From Peronospora farinosa (Eukaryota; Oomycota; Peronosporomycetes; Peronosporales; Peronosporaceae), in NCBI GenBank assembly GCA_947646735.1, contig CANTFK010000943.1:372001-436000 (forward strand): a stretch of 64,000 nt of DNA, in the 5' to 3' direction. The position numbers and the translations under genes were made by a program. How positions within the stretch are numbered: the first letter of the stretch is position 1; every line of letters starts with the position of its first letter. Under the pieces are notes generated by a model, which worked only from the letters and a program-made list of their open reading frames with translations, did no database searches and was not told the DNA's origin. This document shows positions 32,586-44,460 of this stretch, piece after piece.

Positions 32586-34430
32586 TTAACTCGGTGCGAA
32601 TTCGCGCACCGGTCTCAATAGATGTGAAACACATCTATTGAATGTGGCTGGTGCATTACTAAGCCCTTGCGGCATCACCAACCATTCCCAGAGCATACCA
32701 CTGGGAGTGCTCACTGCTGTGTACGGGATGTCCCGTTCATGCATTAAGATCTGATAGAAACCATCCATCAGATCCATGGACGAAAAGATGGTACTCTTAG
32801 ACATACCATCTATGATTACGTCCTTTCTCGGTATCGGCGTTTGCGCCGGTATCGTTGCAGCGTTCAGCTTATTGAACGCGTGCACTATCCGCAACCCTCC
32901 TGTGGCCTTGCGCACACAGAAGGTCGGAGAGCTGTGAGGTGAAGTTGACTCCCTCACATGGCCCGCTGCTAGGCGATCGGCAAAGAACTTGTCGATCGCC
33001 TCGACCTGTTCCCGAGGCAGTGGCCACTGCTTCATGACACAATAGTTAGTGCCTGGAACTAGGTAGATCTCGTGGAAAGTACCTTTACCCTTAGGCAACT
33101 CGCACGGAACGGATTCAGGGAATACATCCTTGAATTCGACCAAATCCTTGTACAAAGGATTTGACTTCAGCGACTCCCAGGATTGCGATGTATATCGCTC
33201 AATCCGAGTCTTCTTATCAAGGACACTTTCGTCCATTGATGAGCTGCTGAGAACCCGTTCGTTCTCGGCAAAAACTGTTGCTGACCGAATGTCAGTCATG
33301 TACTCGTCTTCTGCGACGAGCACACAGATCTGCTTGACTTTGCCACTACGCAGATCACGCAAGAACCTTTTAGGTTCTAGCGTAGGCAACTGAGTTATCT
33401 CCGAAGTTAACTTCGGAGGCGGGATAAGATCAAGCGTATAAGCGCCTACGCTTGATCCGTCATTAACCAAGACGTTCAACGTCTCGGTTTCCTCCTGGGG
33501 ACTTATTCCCTCAGGGCACTGGGGACTTATTCCCTCAGTGATTATTTCCTGGGGACTTATTCCCGCAGGCTCGATGGAACAAGTTCCATCGACTTCCTCT
33601 AGCTGTGGTGGCGCAACCACAGCGAGATCCTCTACGATCAACTCTCCAGTTGATCTAGGATTACCGTGTTGCCGTTTCTGGGCAACCGGTTTACTCTTCG
33701 GTGAATGCTGCCCTCTAGGCGAGCATTCATGTCCCAGTCCACTCGACTTATTCGAGTGGTGGACCTTCGACGCTGCCTGTGCTTGTGCACAGCCGCCGGC
33801 AGCTTGCTCCACAGCGGGACTGTCTGTCACGCTGAGTTCTTGTGCAGTCGTACTAACGACCGAACCATAAGTGAGGCCATCACACTCACTCGTAGTACAT
33901 TCACACGCTTGTGAACGCTCCAAGACGTTCATCAGATGGCCATCTGATGAACAAGCGGCAGGCATCTTCACGGTTCGATGCTGCCAGCTGACCCATGGAT
34001 CGTACCTTCTGAGCCATGGTAATCCTAGGATGATATCAAATTTGTCATCCAGATCAAGTACGATGAAATCATCATCGTACTTTTTACCTTCAATCGTGTA
34101 GTAAATCCCCACTACACGTTTCTTTACTATTACGGATGCGCCAGTTGCAAAGCGCACCGTCATCCTCGTTGGAGGGGTCTCACGCTTAACATATTTGAGG
34201 CTACGATCATCTAGCGATTGGCGTCGAACAGAGCTGTTCGAAGCCCCACAATCAACTAGGGCGCGAAGTGACATGTTCTTTGTCACTTCGATCTTCAATG
34301 TGATGAGGGATACCTCATCACTGGGAGCGGCAACACACAGTGACTGTGTGTTGGGAGCAACCTTCGTCAAGAGTCCCGCGAACTCTCTTGACGTTGCTGG
34401 ATCAGTAGGGCGCTCCGCCCCTACTGACCC
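32586..34430 (-). pseudogene. G3b protease and RT N-terminal part
   Basis: The -1 frame relative to gag is open from the slippery site. Protease LVDCGASNSSV (DCG in place of DS/TG). The EGISPQ linker has three units. RT is read up to the catalytic box, where Tyr is replaced by TAA, followed by FDD. Another difference from G3c is His for Arg in the LM(H/R)ERDIPY stretch. Confidence 0.88.
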
Positions 34431-34442
34431 CGACCGTTTTTT
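34398..34442 (-). promoter_or_regulatory. G3b -1 ribosomal frameshift cassette
   Basis: On minus, A AAA AAC at 34442-34436, 8-nt spacer, then TCAGTAGGG pairing with CCCTACTGA around an 8-nt loop. Same geometry as G2 and G3c. Confidence 0.82.
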
Positions 34443-35581
34443 GATGGTCCACCACGTTGTTTCGATTTCGCAGCAGCGTGGGACCCACGTCTCTGGCCCT
34501 TCTTGGCAGACGGTCGATCGTCACTCCCAGTGTTACGAGACACTGGGCGTGGGGCACTACACTCATAAGCGTAGTGGCCCAACTTCTGACAGCGATTGCA
34601 CTTTTGCAATCTCTTGTACCCTGGAGAGCGAGGTCGCTCGCTCTCTACATAGGAGAGTTCCATTGGTTCTGGACCTCCGCCCTCCTGTCGTCTCGGTGGA
34701 CGATAGGATCCCGAGTGGACGTGAGCCTGTTGTAGGCTAAAGTCCTCCTGTTCCGCTGTAGAGATCGCTTGATCCAGCGATTCTAGCTCCAAGCGGAACA
34801 GGTGGGGCTTGACAGGACCATCTGTAAGACCCTTGATGAACACAGTAACCTGCGTGTGTTCATCGATTGGGTTCAGTACGATACAGCTAACGAGGTATCG
34901 TACGTGTTGGGCGTAAGATTGTATATCACGCTTACCCTGTTTCAAATCCAGGAGCTCAGCCCGAGCCCTGAATTCGGCGCGAGGCGGTTCAAACGTGTGT
35001 TTGAGCCGCGCCTTGAAGACGTCATACGTTGGGAAAACGTATGGGTCGTGCAGTTTGAGCCCTAAGGCCCAAGCTCTGGCACGTCCTGCCAAGTTCGACA
35101 TGGCGAACTTGACCTTCATCGCATCGTCATCGATGCGACGAGCCTCAATGGCATCGTCGAGCTCGACGAACCATCTCAACAAGGAGTCGCTTTCGACTGC
35201 CTTGTACTTGGAGACATCAATCTTCAAGGACTCGGGTCGACGTGTATACGTCGACCCGGCAGCAACAGCACTAGCCTGCTGTTGTCTCAACAGTTCAGAC
35301 TGTTGAGCACCCTGCTGCATCAACAAGTCAGCTTGTTGAGCGCCTTGTTCTCTCAACAGTTCAACCTGTTGAGAACCTTGCTTCTCTAGCAAGGTGAGTT
35401 TCTTTACGACTTCGTCAAGTTCATGTTGTATGAACTTGGCGATGGTTGCATGTTGGTCGTCTCCGCTAAGAGAGAGCAACATGGCACCAACGGCAGGGTT
35501 GCCGATGGTTTCAGTCATACGCTGAACCGCATTCCATTCGAGGTCACTCAAATGGCGGAAATCATCACCCGCTGATTCCAT
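34421..35581 (-). CDS. gag: G3b Gag (386 aa from ATG 35581)
   Basis: The first ATG (MESAGDDFRHLSD) is at 35581; the frame is open a little further up but only with a GTG. N-terminal Gln-rich coiled coil of 11-residue repeats, a capsid-like helical core (WFVELDDAIEARR, FRARAELLDLKQGKRDIQ) and an intact CCHC knuckle CNRCQKLGHYAYEC. The basic C-tail ends at TAG after the slippery site. No lesions were seen, so it may still be expressed. Confidence 0.9.
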   Translation of the reverse strand: MESAGDDFRHLSDLEWNAVQRMTETIGNPAVGAMLLSLSGDDQHATIAKFIQHELDEVVKKLTLLEKQGSQQVELLREQGAQQADLLMQQGAQQSELLRQQQASAVAAGSTYTRRPESLKIDVSKYKAVESDSLLRWFVELDDAIEARRIDDDAMKVKFAMSNLAGRARAWALGLKLHDPYVFPTYDVFKARLKHTFEPPRAEFRARAELLDLKQGKRDIQSYAQHVRYLVSCIVLNPIDEHTQVTVFIKGLTDGPVKPHLFRLELESLDQAISTAEQEDFSLQQAHVHSGSYRPPRRQEGGGPEPMELSYVESERPRSPGYKRLQKCNRCQKLGHYAYECSAPRPVSRNTGSDDRPSAKKGQRRGSHAAAKSKQRGGPSKNGRGQ

Positions 35582-35610
35582 AGCGGATGGTGCGGTGGTC
35601 GTTGAACGGA

Positions 35611-35626
35611 CCACGAAGTGCTACCA
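35611..35626 (-). promoter_or_regulatory. G3b primer-binding site
   Basis: TGGTAGCACTTCGTGG on minus, two bases after the 5' LTR, identical to the G3c site. Confidence 0.75.
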
Positions 35627-35628
35627 GG

Positions 35629-36086
35629 TGTAATGGGGCACCCTCCGACTATACTGATTACAGTATAGTCTACTTTCACTGATTACAGTGAAAGCAGGTG
35701 CCTCAATTACCTCTCTTACACAAGAGGCAGAGGAAGCTTTACTTCTAAACAAACGCTTAGAAGTAGAGGAAAAGAAAACTGTATTTAATATAGTTAACTA
35801 TCTTAATAAAACTAATCTGTTATAACCTATGTTAACTATATTAAACTACAACTATGTATGTTGACGACTTGCCCTCCACTCATTGCGCGCGTCCATCGGT
35901 CATTAGTCAGCGCGTTGGTTGATATGATGGCCCATATCAACCAATGAGAGGGCATCTCCAACTTCAAGGAGATCTAGGAACAATATTATTAGAAGCGGTA
36001 ATATTGTCAAAATATTATTAGTTATAATAATATTTTTGTTGACACTTCATATAAGTGTCAATATTATGTGGGCTCACCCCGTTACA
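35629..36086 (-). repeat. G3b 5' LTR (458 bp)
   Basis: TGTAATGGGG to CACCCCGTTACA on plus. It has a small deletion in the first 25 bases of the LTR. It shares the TTTTGAC and ACCG variants with the G3c 5' LTR rather than with its own partner LTR. Confidence 0.92.
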
Positions 36087-37077
36087 AGACGTCTACTTTA
36101 AGGGTGGTAGACCCAAGGGGGCCTCGAGTGAATATACTTCACTAGGGACCGGGTTTTTTAGGCTCGTTCGACTGTGTCAGGAGCAATGCACCTGGTACTA
36201 TGCACCCTTTTAGGTATCTAGCGATTTCTTGGTCCTTGGACCCATTTTCTTGTTCCCCGGAAATAAACCGCTTCCTGTAGCGGGTTTTGAAGGTATTGAC
36301 ACTTCAAGCTATTCATCCAGAGGTTCAACTTGCGTAGCTTGAGCCATCTAACACCTGCTGTCTTCGGGGAAGGGGGCCAATGGGATCCTGCTCGAAACAG
36401 GTGAGGTTGCGGCGAAGCTAAAAGGAGGCGCTTGAAGCTGCAACGGGTAATGCAAATTCGAGTGTGTTTAATTATCTTATACTTTGTATGCTTTTTCTTG
36501 CCTAACCATAACCCTTCGCTCTGGATGGTGCAACGTGTCGACTCTTGGAAGAAGGACTAGCTTCTTGGTACCTGAGCTTTAGTATGATCTTAGGGGTTCC
36601 TTGTATTGTTTCTGCACCCTCAGGTCTTGGACCTTGGGGCCCTGGGGCCTCAGTGACCTGGCTCTTGGGGCTCTGGTCTTAGGAACTTTGGACGCTTTAT
36701 AAACCTGAAGCACTATGAGGACTTGTGGACCTGAGAGGCCTTGTTGTTGCCATTTCCTTGAGGAAGTGACCTAGAGTTTTCTTGCCCCCAGTCCATATTT
36801 TTTTTGGTGCCCTGATTTCTTGGCACCTCTACATAGGTTTGTGTAACTATTGGCTCGTTACAGCCGCCGATAGAGCAATTCTGGATCTCTTCGTGACATC
36901 CACGCAATAGCTACACCAGCAACTTAAACAAATATTCTCTCGCTATTACAAATTCAATCCAAGATAACTGGGTCGGACGCTTGCGTAGTTTTCTTGTACG
37001 TGATTCCATAATTATGCGTCCACTATGTATCATAGTCGTGCCAATATGCTAGCTCGGCGGACGTGTGATATTTCTTA
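36087..37077 (-). repeat. Diverged G5-type LTR, first part
   Basis: The reverse complement recalls 52361-53390: CCTCGAGTG/CTTCACT near 36123-36150, ACCGCTTCC-TAGCGGGT near 36268-36285, a GGACCTTGGGGCCCTGGGG minisatellite-like patch near 36625-36680. If the 36087-55055 segment is turned back, it joins 63145-63601 to make one LTR. Confidence 0.55.
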
Positions 37078-37378
37078 TGTAATGGGGCAGCCTATCACAT
37101 AAGTAGTTATAGGAATTATGCATAATTACATAATTAGTCATAGGGCAGTATCCGATTAGCGAATACTGCGCGTCATTGGGATGCCAGACCCATTTATAAC
37201 ACAAAAATAAATTATCTTCATATTGAGTGGTTCCCATGAGCTAGGGAACATATTCGCACTAATTGCGAATTAAAACAAAACAAAAATAAATCAGAGTTAT
37301 ATAAATAAGTTAATTAAGAGCGCTTCCTCAACGCCCTTTTAGTATGAGACGGTAAAAAGCCGCCCTTAACCCGTTACA
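37078..37378 (+). repeat. Solo G1-family LTR
   Basis: TGTAATGGGGC to CCGTTACA, 301 bp, matching 4338-4659 with a short deletion around the GTCATT block. No clear target duplication (TCTTA before, TAATC after). Confidence 0.85.
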
Positions 37379-37391
37379 TAATCTTAATCTA

Positions 37392-38057
37392 TGTAGCGTA
37401 TTACGTAGCTCTTTGGTCAAAGGGAGCCTAATAGGCGAAAAACTTAATGAACTAATATAAAGATGAAGAACTTAAGTCACTTAGCTGTATAAAAAAAATT
37501 ATTGGCTTAAGGCCACTGAATTTTAAGAGGCCAATTGAAATGATTAAGAAGTTTTCCATTTTAAGAAACTTTAAAGGGACATTCTGGTCAACAAGCAATG
37601 AGCTTAAAGGTTCAGAGAATCAGCGGACAGAGCGCAACAACAAGCTAAAGGCTTACGGTTCTTAGAAGCAACGCACGAAGTGCACAAGAGAAGAAAGCCA
37701 ATACAGCCTAATCTCTTAGCCCAAAATGAGAGCTGATCTTTATTTATGCATAAAGATTTGTAGTAATAATTATATTCTAAGTACCTTAAACTAGATTTAA
37801 TCACTATATAAGTAACAATTACAGTTATCATAATATACAGGCTTATGCATTGGATTATGTGTTATCCATACATTTGTGTATTTTCTACTTGTATCGTCGA
37901 TATAGGTTTGTAAGCCATGACCGATATGGTGATACCGTACCACACTTAATGCCTTTTTTGTTAATGGATAATATAATACGATGTATATGATATGTATGCT
38001 TACAACCGTAACGTAATGAATGATAAATTTATCCAGCCGTCGTGTATCCCCGTTACA
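37392..38057 (-). repeat. G4c 3' LTR (about 666 bp)
   Basis: The reverse complement of the 638-bp G4 LTR, diverged: CTCTGAACC, GTGCACTTCGTGCGTTG and GCTTATTGCTTG blocks are recognisable. It ends CCCCGTTACA at 38057; the purine tract CCTGGTGGGGAA follows on minus. Confidence 0.8.
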
Positions 38058-38299
38058 TTCCCCACCAGGTTAAGGTTTTACAGAATGTTTCGTGACACAA
38101 TTCCACTTTAAGGTAGTGCTTCGCAAACGTTTAGCCTGAGGGTTGTTAACAAGCACGCATGAGCCTTATTGGAAATGAGTCCGACACTTTTAAAGATCTC
38201 CGTTAAGGAGATCTTAATAAAGCGGTTGTTTACGCAAGTGAAACCTTCTATATAAAATCCGATGGGTCCTGCCTTACCAACCCCAATTCAAACATAAGA

Positions 38300-39430
38300 T
38301 GTCTGTATTCATTCCCCAAACGAGGTGCTGTGGATCCGCTATCAGCATTACGCGTTCCCATTTACGTATCGACAACGGCGACGATTACCAATCCGCTCGA
38401 TGAGCAACAACAACGAGCCACTGACAAAAAAGGCGCAAAAAGTCGGCCCAAGAGCATAGCCAGACTCCATGACCAACGAAAACATAAGTTTACATCACTA
38501 TCTGAGGAAGATCGCCTCAAGAAGGTGGCTGTTCAGTCCCTATCAGGGTGGGTCATTGGCCCTGAAGACACCTCATAGAGATATCGCTTCGTGAACGTCA
38601 CTTTTGAAGCGGTATGTAAAACCACACGTCACCACGAAAAAACAATAATTTGCACACCTGGCTAGGTATGCACGTATTCTCCCCTAAAGGGTGTTCTCAT
38701 CCTTTTTCGCAGGCGAAATAGAGGAGGAGATTATGGTTCTTATCCGCTGGGAGTACTATGAGCGATGCTTGAAGCATGAAATCTATGCAATTACGGGATA
38801 ACGTGGCAGACTTTCACTTCGAACGGAAGATGCGCTATAAATACGCATATATTAAAGCCCTCGACCTGTTGCGGTCGAAATAATCACAATATGCGTCGAA
38901 CACGCAGCACTTACGTGAATCGTAAGTGCTTAGGAGCCTGCGGCTAAAGGTTACCCCTGCAGCCGCAAGCTCCTGACAAGCTGCGGTAGTCAGCTCGCCC
39001 GCTCTCACCAGTAATGGTGCGAGTCATTACTGGTGAGTAGCGCAAAGTAGCCTACTCTCACCATTACTAGTGAGAAGCGCCGTTGGTCCCAAAATGACCC
39101 TAAGAGCGATTTCAAAAACGTCAATGGCGTATGGGAAATCTCGCCGATGGTCTATCTCACATTCTTACAAGCTCCATGACTCAGGGTACCCACGCCACTT
39201 CGTCGAATACTAGCTTTTAACATGGTGAAGACGCTTCTGGAGAAGTTTGATCACATGTACCTATAGGTAACCATGCTCATCTAGCAATGCCGATGGCGGC
39301 CGGTGTATCCGCGAAAGCTCAAGATGAGTTATTGCAGGAGGTGGAATGTCTCCGTCAGACGTTAAGCCATTATCAGAGCGCGCTTGACGCGGTAGGCACG
39401 TCTGCAGGCGTTATATTAGCATAAACCCTC
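38300..39430 (+). pseudogene. G4c antisense accessory gene remnant
   Basis: The 38330-38578 frame (TITNPLDEQQQRATD, EEDRLKKVAVQSLSGW) matches the middle of the G4a antisense product. A later stretch at 39285-39415 reads as a short coiled coil (AQDELLQEVECLRQTLSHY). Several stops and indels between. It shows that the antisense gene was already present in this older G4 copy. Confidence 0.6.
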
Positions 39431-39462
39431 GCTTGAAGATCAGCTGCGTCCTAATTCGGATG

Positions 39463-40956
39463 CTACCGCCTGCAGCAATTCCCATTTATCGTTAAAAGTG
39501 CCTCTAATGTCACGTGGCTCGGACCTAAATACGGCTTAAGCAAGCCAACGTAGAAGACGGGGTGTGTACAAAATTGCGCGGCAGAGCAAGCGTATACGCC
39601 AATCCTTTCTTGGCCACCACCGTATAGGGTTTGATGGAGCGTCGGCGCAACTTTTGTCTTAAAGATATCAGACACTACATTTGTCTTAAAGATAGCAGAC
39701 ACTACATTGGTAGGTAGATTTTTAGAATTAACTAAGACTTGGTCTCCGACCTCATAATAATCAATACAACTTCTGCCTTTAGCATCAGAATATTCCTTCT
39801 GTTTGTCTTGGCTATCAGCCATTGCGTCACGCACATGTGTAATACATTCTGTCGCGTTGTGAGAAACGTATTCACCTGTTTCTTAACAGTATGAAGGCTG
39901 ACATCAGCAAGCCGATCGGCAACCTCTCCCCCACCAAACCCTGAACCATTCGGTGGTAGCGTTAACGGAACGCGTGGGTGTGTGAGACCATTCACATAGA
40001 ACGGAGTGTAGCCGGTAGAGGCGTGCACAGAGTTATTGAGTGCAAACTCAACTACAGGGAGCATAGCGCTCTATCGCTTAGGCGTTTCAGCACAAACGCT
40101 GCGTAGGATATCTTCCACAACGCGATTTACGCGTTCGGTTTGGCCATCGGTCTGCGGATGATCCGCTGTGGACATGTCCAAACGGGTGCCCAGCACCTGG
40201 AAGACGGACTTCCAAAATTTACTCGTAAAACGAGGATCACGATCAGAAAAAATTGCCACTGGCAAGCCATGTTGGCGAAACACTCGATCGATAAACAGCT
40301 CCGCTGTACCCTCACCATCGATCGAGTCTGGCACAGCCGCTAAATGAGCCATTTTGCTCAAGCGGTCAACAAAGACCACAATACCTGTATTGCCATGCGA
40401 ATCTTTCGGTAGGCCAAACACAAAGTCCATACTAATGGACTCCCAGCACCCAGTGGGAATAGGCAAACTAGCCAGCGGCGCTGCCGAATGGGGTGAGGGT
40501 TTCACCCGTTGACACGTTTCACACGTACGTACATATGTGCTCACCCATTTATATAATTTGGGCCATCAATAACTATGGCATACTGCCCCATAGGTCTTTT
40601 CATGACCCACATGACCACCGATGGCGGTGTCATGTACCTCATAGAGGATATAATACTTCAGGTCCTCGTCATGAGGAACCACAATACGCGGAGGATCCGC
40701 CACATCTGTACGATAGTACAACAGCCCCTCATCGATAGAATATCGATGAGGCTCGCACGTAGTCGTGCCGACAATTTAATGTCCGAGTCTTTAAACTCAT
40801 CACTGCCAAGAGCATGTAGCAACGCTATACAGTGATCATCTTTAGCATACGCGGATCAAATGAGATCAATAATTGAAGACAACAACGTCGTAACATGAGC
40901 AAGCTCATAGTCAGGTCTGCGTGACAACGCATCAGCCAAAGCGTTTCGCTTGCCGG
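39463..40956 (-). pseudogene. G4c pol remnant: RNase H end, integrase, GPF/Y
   Basis: On minus: end of RNase H (NALADALSRRPDYELAHV), integrase finger and core (CETCQRVKPSPHS, FVDRLSKMAHL, SDRDPRF, TDGQTERVNR) and a diverged GPF/Y piece. One Ser/Val-type change (AIFSDRD for AIVSDRD in G4a) and several stops. Its 5' limit is the G5 insertion point. Confidence 0.85.
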
Positions 40957-40961
40957 CGTAT

Positions 40962-41058
40962 ACACGGATACGGAGTACCTCCTCCGATATTCGGTTGTCC
41001 GGGCGCCAGTGGAGAGTTGAGATCACATCAGAGATTTTGTGAACCCCGCTACACCACA
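40962..41058 (+). repeat. End fragment of the G5 5' LTR
   Basis: About 97 bp ending CGCTACACCACA, the same as the inner end of the LTR at 24300. It is preceded by CGTAT (40957-40961), the complement of ATACG, one base from the ATAAG flank at 24295-24299. The rest of this LTR is gone. One base on, TGGTGCGCATGCCC (41060) is a possible primer site. Confidence 0.65.
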
Positions 41059-41059
41059 A

Positions 41060-42637
41060 TGGTGCGCATGCCCGGATCTTCTGGTGACTCGGGATTTTAC
41101 CGTAAGTCCCGGAGAGAAGATGTCTCGATGAAGACTGAACTAGGAATTATAGATTCAAAGGCAAAAGGATCGCGGCAGACGCGTGAAAGAAAAGTATTCC
41201 CGGATCGCAAGAGTTTTGGAACGGCCGCAGACGAGAAGAAAAAAGAAGATCATTAGATAAATCTGAAAATGAAATTTCTATTCCCTCCCTAGGTCCCTTT
41301 GGGTATACCTGCGGATCGCGTTGCAAAGCGCAATTCGCGAGATGAAAAATATTCAGTAAAAATTGAGAGATTTTTTTCCATACCATCCCTGCGAGACCTT
41401 AGAATAAAGAGCCGATAAAATTTACAGTTGCAGATGAAGGCGCCACGATAAGTTCGCGATGTTCAGACGAAGAAATCGGACGATCGTATTGTTTAGTACG
41501 GTCGATTAAAGATTAAATATCGAAAGATCAACGAACATTAAAATTGGAACAGCGTTTTCACCAGGAAGAGCTAAAGACTTTGCTATCGATCGATCCAATT
41601 TTTAAGTATATGAAGATTAAACTAGATGGATCACTGCAAGGAACGGTATCAGCTTCAGTAGAAACACCGAATCAGTTAAAAGCGATTCGTTGTCTGTTTA
41701 AGTTGCTCAAGGAGACAGGATTCACTGCTGGGGCGTTTATGCGGCCACATTGTTGGAATGTAATTTCAATCAAATGATCAAGGCAGGACGATCGTTGTTC
41801 GAGGTGTTAACACTTCACACTGGATATTATCAAACGATTGCACCGGCCACTAAGACGTATCAAACGGGATCATCACAGTATGCATCGGCAGAATCGGAGA
41901 CGGAATTAAGAGAATCACTTCCCATTCAACAAAATTGTTGGGACCGTCTGGTGCGGCGTTTATAGGCGAAGGAACGACGACGATCGAAACGAAAGTAAAA
42001 TCGACCGATGTACCCATGGTTCGAGAAATGAATCCAATAGGACCAAACCAGCTGGATTTTTATTTAAAGCAGGCAAGAAGATGTACGAAGACGATCAACG
42101 GACTTTGACTTTTGCCCAACAAAAATGCCAATTGGTTAAGGATCAACGCCACTCCTCAAATGATGAATATTTCAAATGTGGAGATGGATTCAGTTGGATC
42201 GCGTCATATTCGATCCAATATTTGCGATCCTCTAGATCTAGGACTCGAAGATCCAAGACGACCTATGGTGGCAGCTGCAGAAGCCATGCCGAGTGTTGGG
42301 TTGACTACACAACGAATTCGAGTATCGGCGATCGCAGGTTTTTGTAAAAAGTTTACCGGGCGAGACAGAGAAGAAGATCGAACCAAAAGCTGGTTCAGTA
42401 AAGTCAAATTTGCCTTCTTACCTGATCAAGATCCTGACATCGAAAATTGTATTGTGTTTGTAGATCTGTTGACGGGGCTAGCACAGCTAAGCCGTTCGAC
42501 TCGTCATTACTGAAAATCTCTATTGGAAAGTTTCATGATACAATATGGAGGGTGTAATGTATCTATTAAAAGACAATGCTATTGTGCAAAGAAACAACCA
42601 AATGAAACAACAATCCAGTATCTGTATCGGCTAAATG
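41060..42637 (+). pseudogene. G5 leader and gag, first part
   Basis: Decayed leader, then gag traces: a helical piece at 41544-41777 and a capsid-like stretch at 42300-42500 (EDRTKSWFSKVKFAFLPDQ, LTGLAQLSRSTRHY). The G4a insertion splits it at the AAATG duplication (42633-42637 and 50389-50393), and the Gag reading resumes at 50389. Confidence 0.7.
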
Positions 42638-43275
42638 TGTAACGGGGTTACACGACGGTTGCAGCGTCTTTCCGAGAGTTTACGGTTAAACTTTCCTTTC
42701 TATTGCATATAATGCATTATTATACTTCTCTTTAGAGAGGTATTAAGTATGAGCGTTAAGATACGGTATTCGGTAATACCGTATCTTATCGATTGGGATT
42801 CGATAAATCACTAACGCTGTATTAAGTACATCATACACAGATATTTAGACGATACGTCGTCCAATCACAAAGTCTGCATATAAAAATTACTATTATAGTA
42901 ATTAATCTAGTGTAGTGTACTTAGAGTAGGACTATTCATAAAATCTTAAAGCATAAATAAAATCAGTTCTCCTTTTGAGTTTAAGATTGCAAGTCGTTTT
43001 GACTTGTTCTCTTGTGCACTTCGTGCGTTGGTTCTCTGAACCTCTAAGCTTCTAGCTTGTTCTTGCACTCTGTGCGTTGGTTCTCTGAGCCTTAAGCTTA
43101 TTGCTTGCTGACTAAAAGTCTCTCCTACTTCCTTAGAACAGGGTGACTTTAAGTCGTTTAATTAGTTCCTTAGAACTAAGTGGCTTTTAGCCTTAACTCT
43201 ATTTAGTTCTCTAAAACTAATAGGCTTCCAGCCGAAAGTCTTTCGCTGGCTAAACGGCTGTGCAGCTCCGCTACA
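42638..43275 (+). repeat. G4a 5' LTR (638 bp)
   Basis: TGTAACGGGGTTACACG to CAGCTCCGCTACA. Contains CGGTATT/AATACCG and ATCGATTGGGATTCGAT hairpins and direct repeats of TGCGTTGGTTCTCTGA. Primer site at 43278. Confidence 0.95.
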
Positions 43276-43335
43276 CTTGGTAGCACTTGTAGTCAATCCT
43301 ACACCTGAGTCTTTAAAGACTGACCATTTGTGAGG

Positions 43336-44350
43336 ATGGATCATCAAAATCACCTCTCTGAGGCGCAACGACTCGCGCTAGATAAATTATCTGCGTTCGT
43401 CGGGCCCGATCAAATCGAGGCCCTTTTGCCCAAGGCCCGGAGGTTTTGAATGCTCGCCTTGAGGCCTTTATGCGTTATGAAGCAACGCTCCTCGGGCAGG
43501 TTCATGACCAGGCAGCGTCAGCTGCGCCTACACAGTACATTCCGGTACCTGTGCCCGATGCAGATCCAAAGGCTCGCCCACTCGTTTTAAACGTAAAGAC
43601 CTTCGAGGGGAAGGAGGGAGAATTTTTACTCCTCTGGGTTCGAGAAGTTGAAATGGAAATGGATGCCGCCATGCTTGTATCAGATAAGCAACGAGTTGGC
43701 TTGGCCATTTCGAAGCTCGGTTGAAGAGCTAGAGAGGGGGCTCTAACGAGCGATGTCTCTGTAAATGCTGCAATTCCCACATGAAAATTCTTAAAAAGCA
43801 ATTAACTTGTGTGTTTGCACCGCCTAATCAGGCTTATCGTGTGCGCTCACGCTTCCTAGCTACCCGACAGGGTAAGAAAGAATTGTTGGACTATGTCCAA
43901 GATTTGAGAACTCTCATTGCTGCTATGCAGGAGGACCCACTGGCAGAGGAAGTCCGAGTAACCATTTTTATGGAAGGACTTCGTACTATTGTCGTCAGGA
44001 CAGAAGTTTTCCGTGTCCAGCCTTCGACTTTCGAGGAGGCAGTAAGCATAGCGTTTAACGCTGAATTTAATTTTAAATCTGCTCGATATGGTCTGCCCTG
44101 GTATCAATCATAGACCTCTAACAGGGCGGAAGCCATGGATCTCAGTCAAGCTGAAGAAGCTGAGTTTTAAGCTGCTGAGCAGCAAGGTAACATTCGTAGA
44201 TGTTATATGTGCGGAAAAGGCATCTCCGCCCTAGCTGTCCGTTGCGAAAGCAACGTTCAAATCGGCAAAGCCGAAGCCCTGCTCCTAGCCAAAAGGCGAG
44301 CACCGCAGGGGAAAACGTCAACTCCCAGTAGGCGCGGGGCGCCCTACTGG
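43336..44350 (+). pseudogene. gag: G4a Gag
   Basis: Begins MDHQNHLSEAQRLAL near 43336, then pieces at 43446-43724 and 43781-44113 (capsid-like: FLATRQGKKELLDYVQDL) and a frameshifted zinc-knuckle region (CYMCGKG near 44205). Ends near the conserved stem CCCAGTAGG/CCTACTGGG (44324-44332 with 44343-44351). The slippery heptamer is not clear in this copy. At least three lesions. Confidence 0.8.
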
Positions 44351-44460
44351 GAAAGAACTAAGTTCTGTTGGATCTTTAGGTGGTAAAGGTAAACAGGGCT
44401 TAGCCCCAGGTGGTTCTGTGGATGCTCCCATAAAACAAGATTACAAGCCAGGCTTGTTGG

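Larger units (their letters stand above)
27938..36086 (-). mobile_element. G3b: full-length G3 element
   Basis: LTRs are at 27938-28397 and 35629-36086. On minus: gag, frameshift cassette, protease-RT, RNase H, integrase, GPF/Y, chromodomain. On plus: antisense gene next to the 3' LTR. Flanks do not match each other (TCATC before, AGACG after) but match those of G3c in swapped order. Pol is interrupted by an RT stop and two frameshifts. Confidence 0.94.

Noticed and set aside
32586..32586. The RT stop as a programmed readthrough or recoding site
   Set aside because: G3c has a Tyr codon there and the stop falls inside the catalytic box, so a null mutation is simpler.
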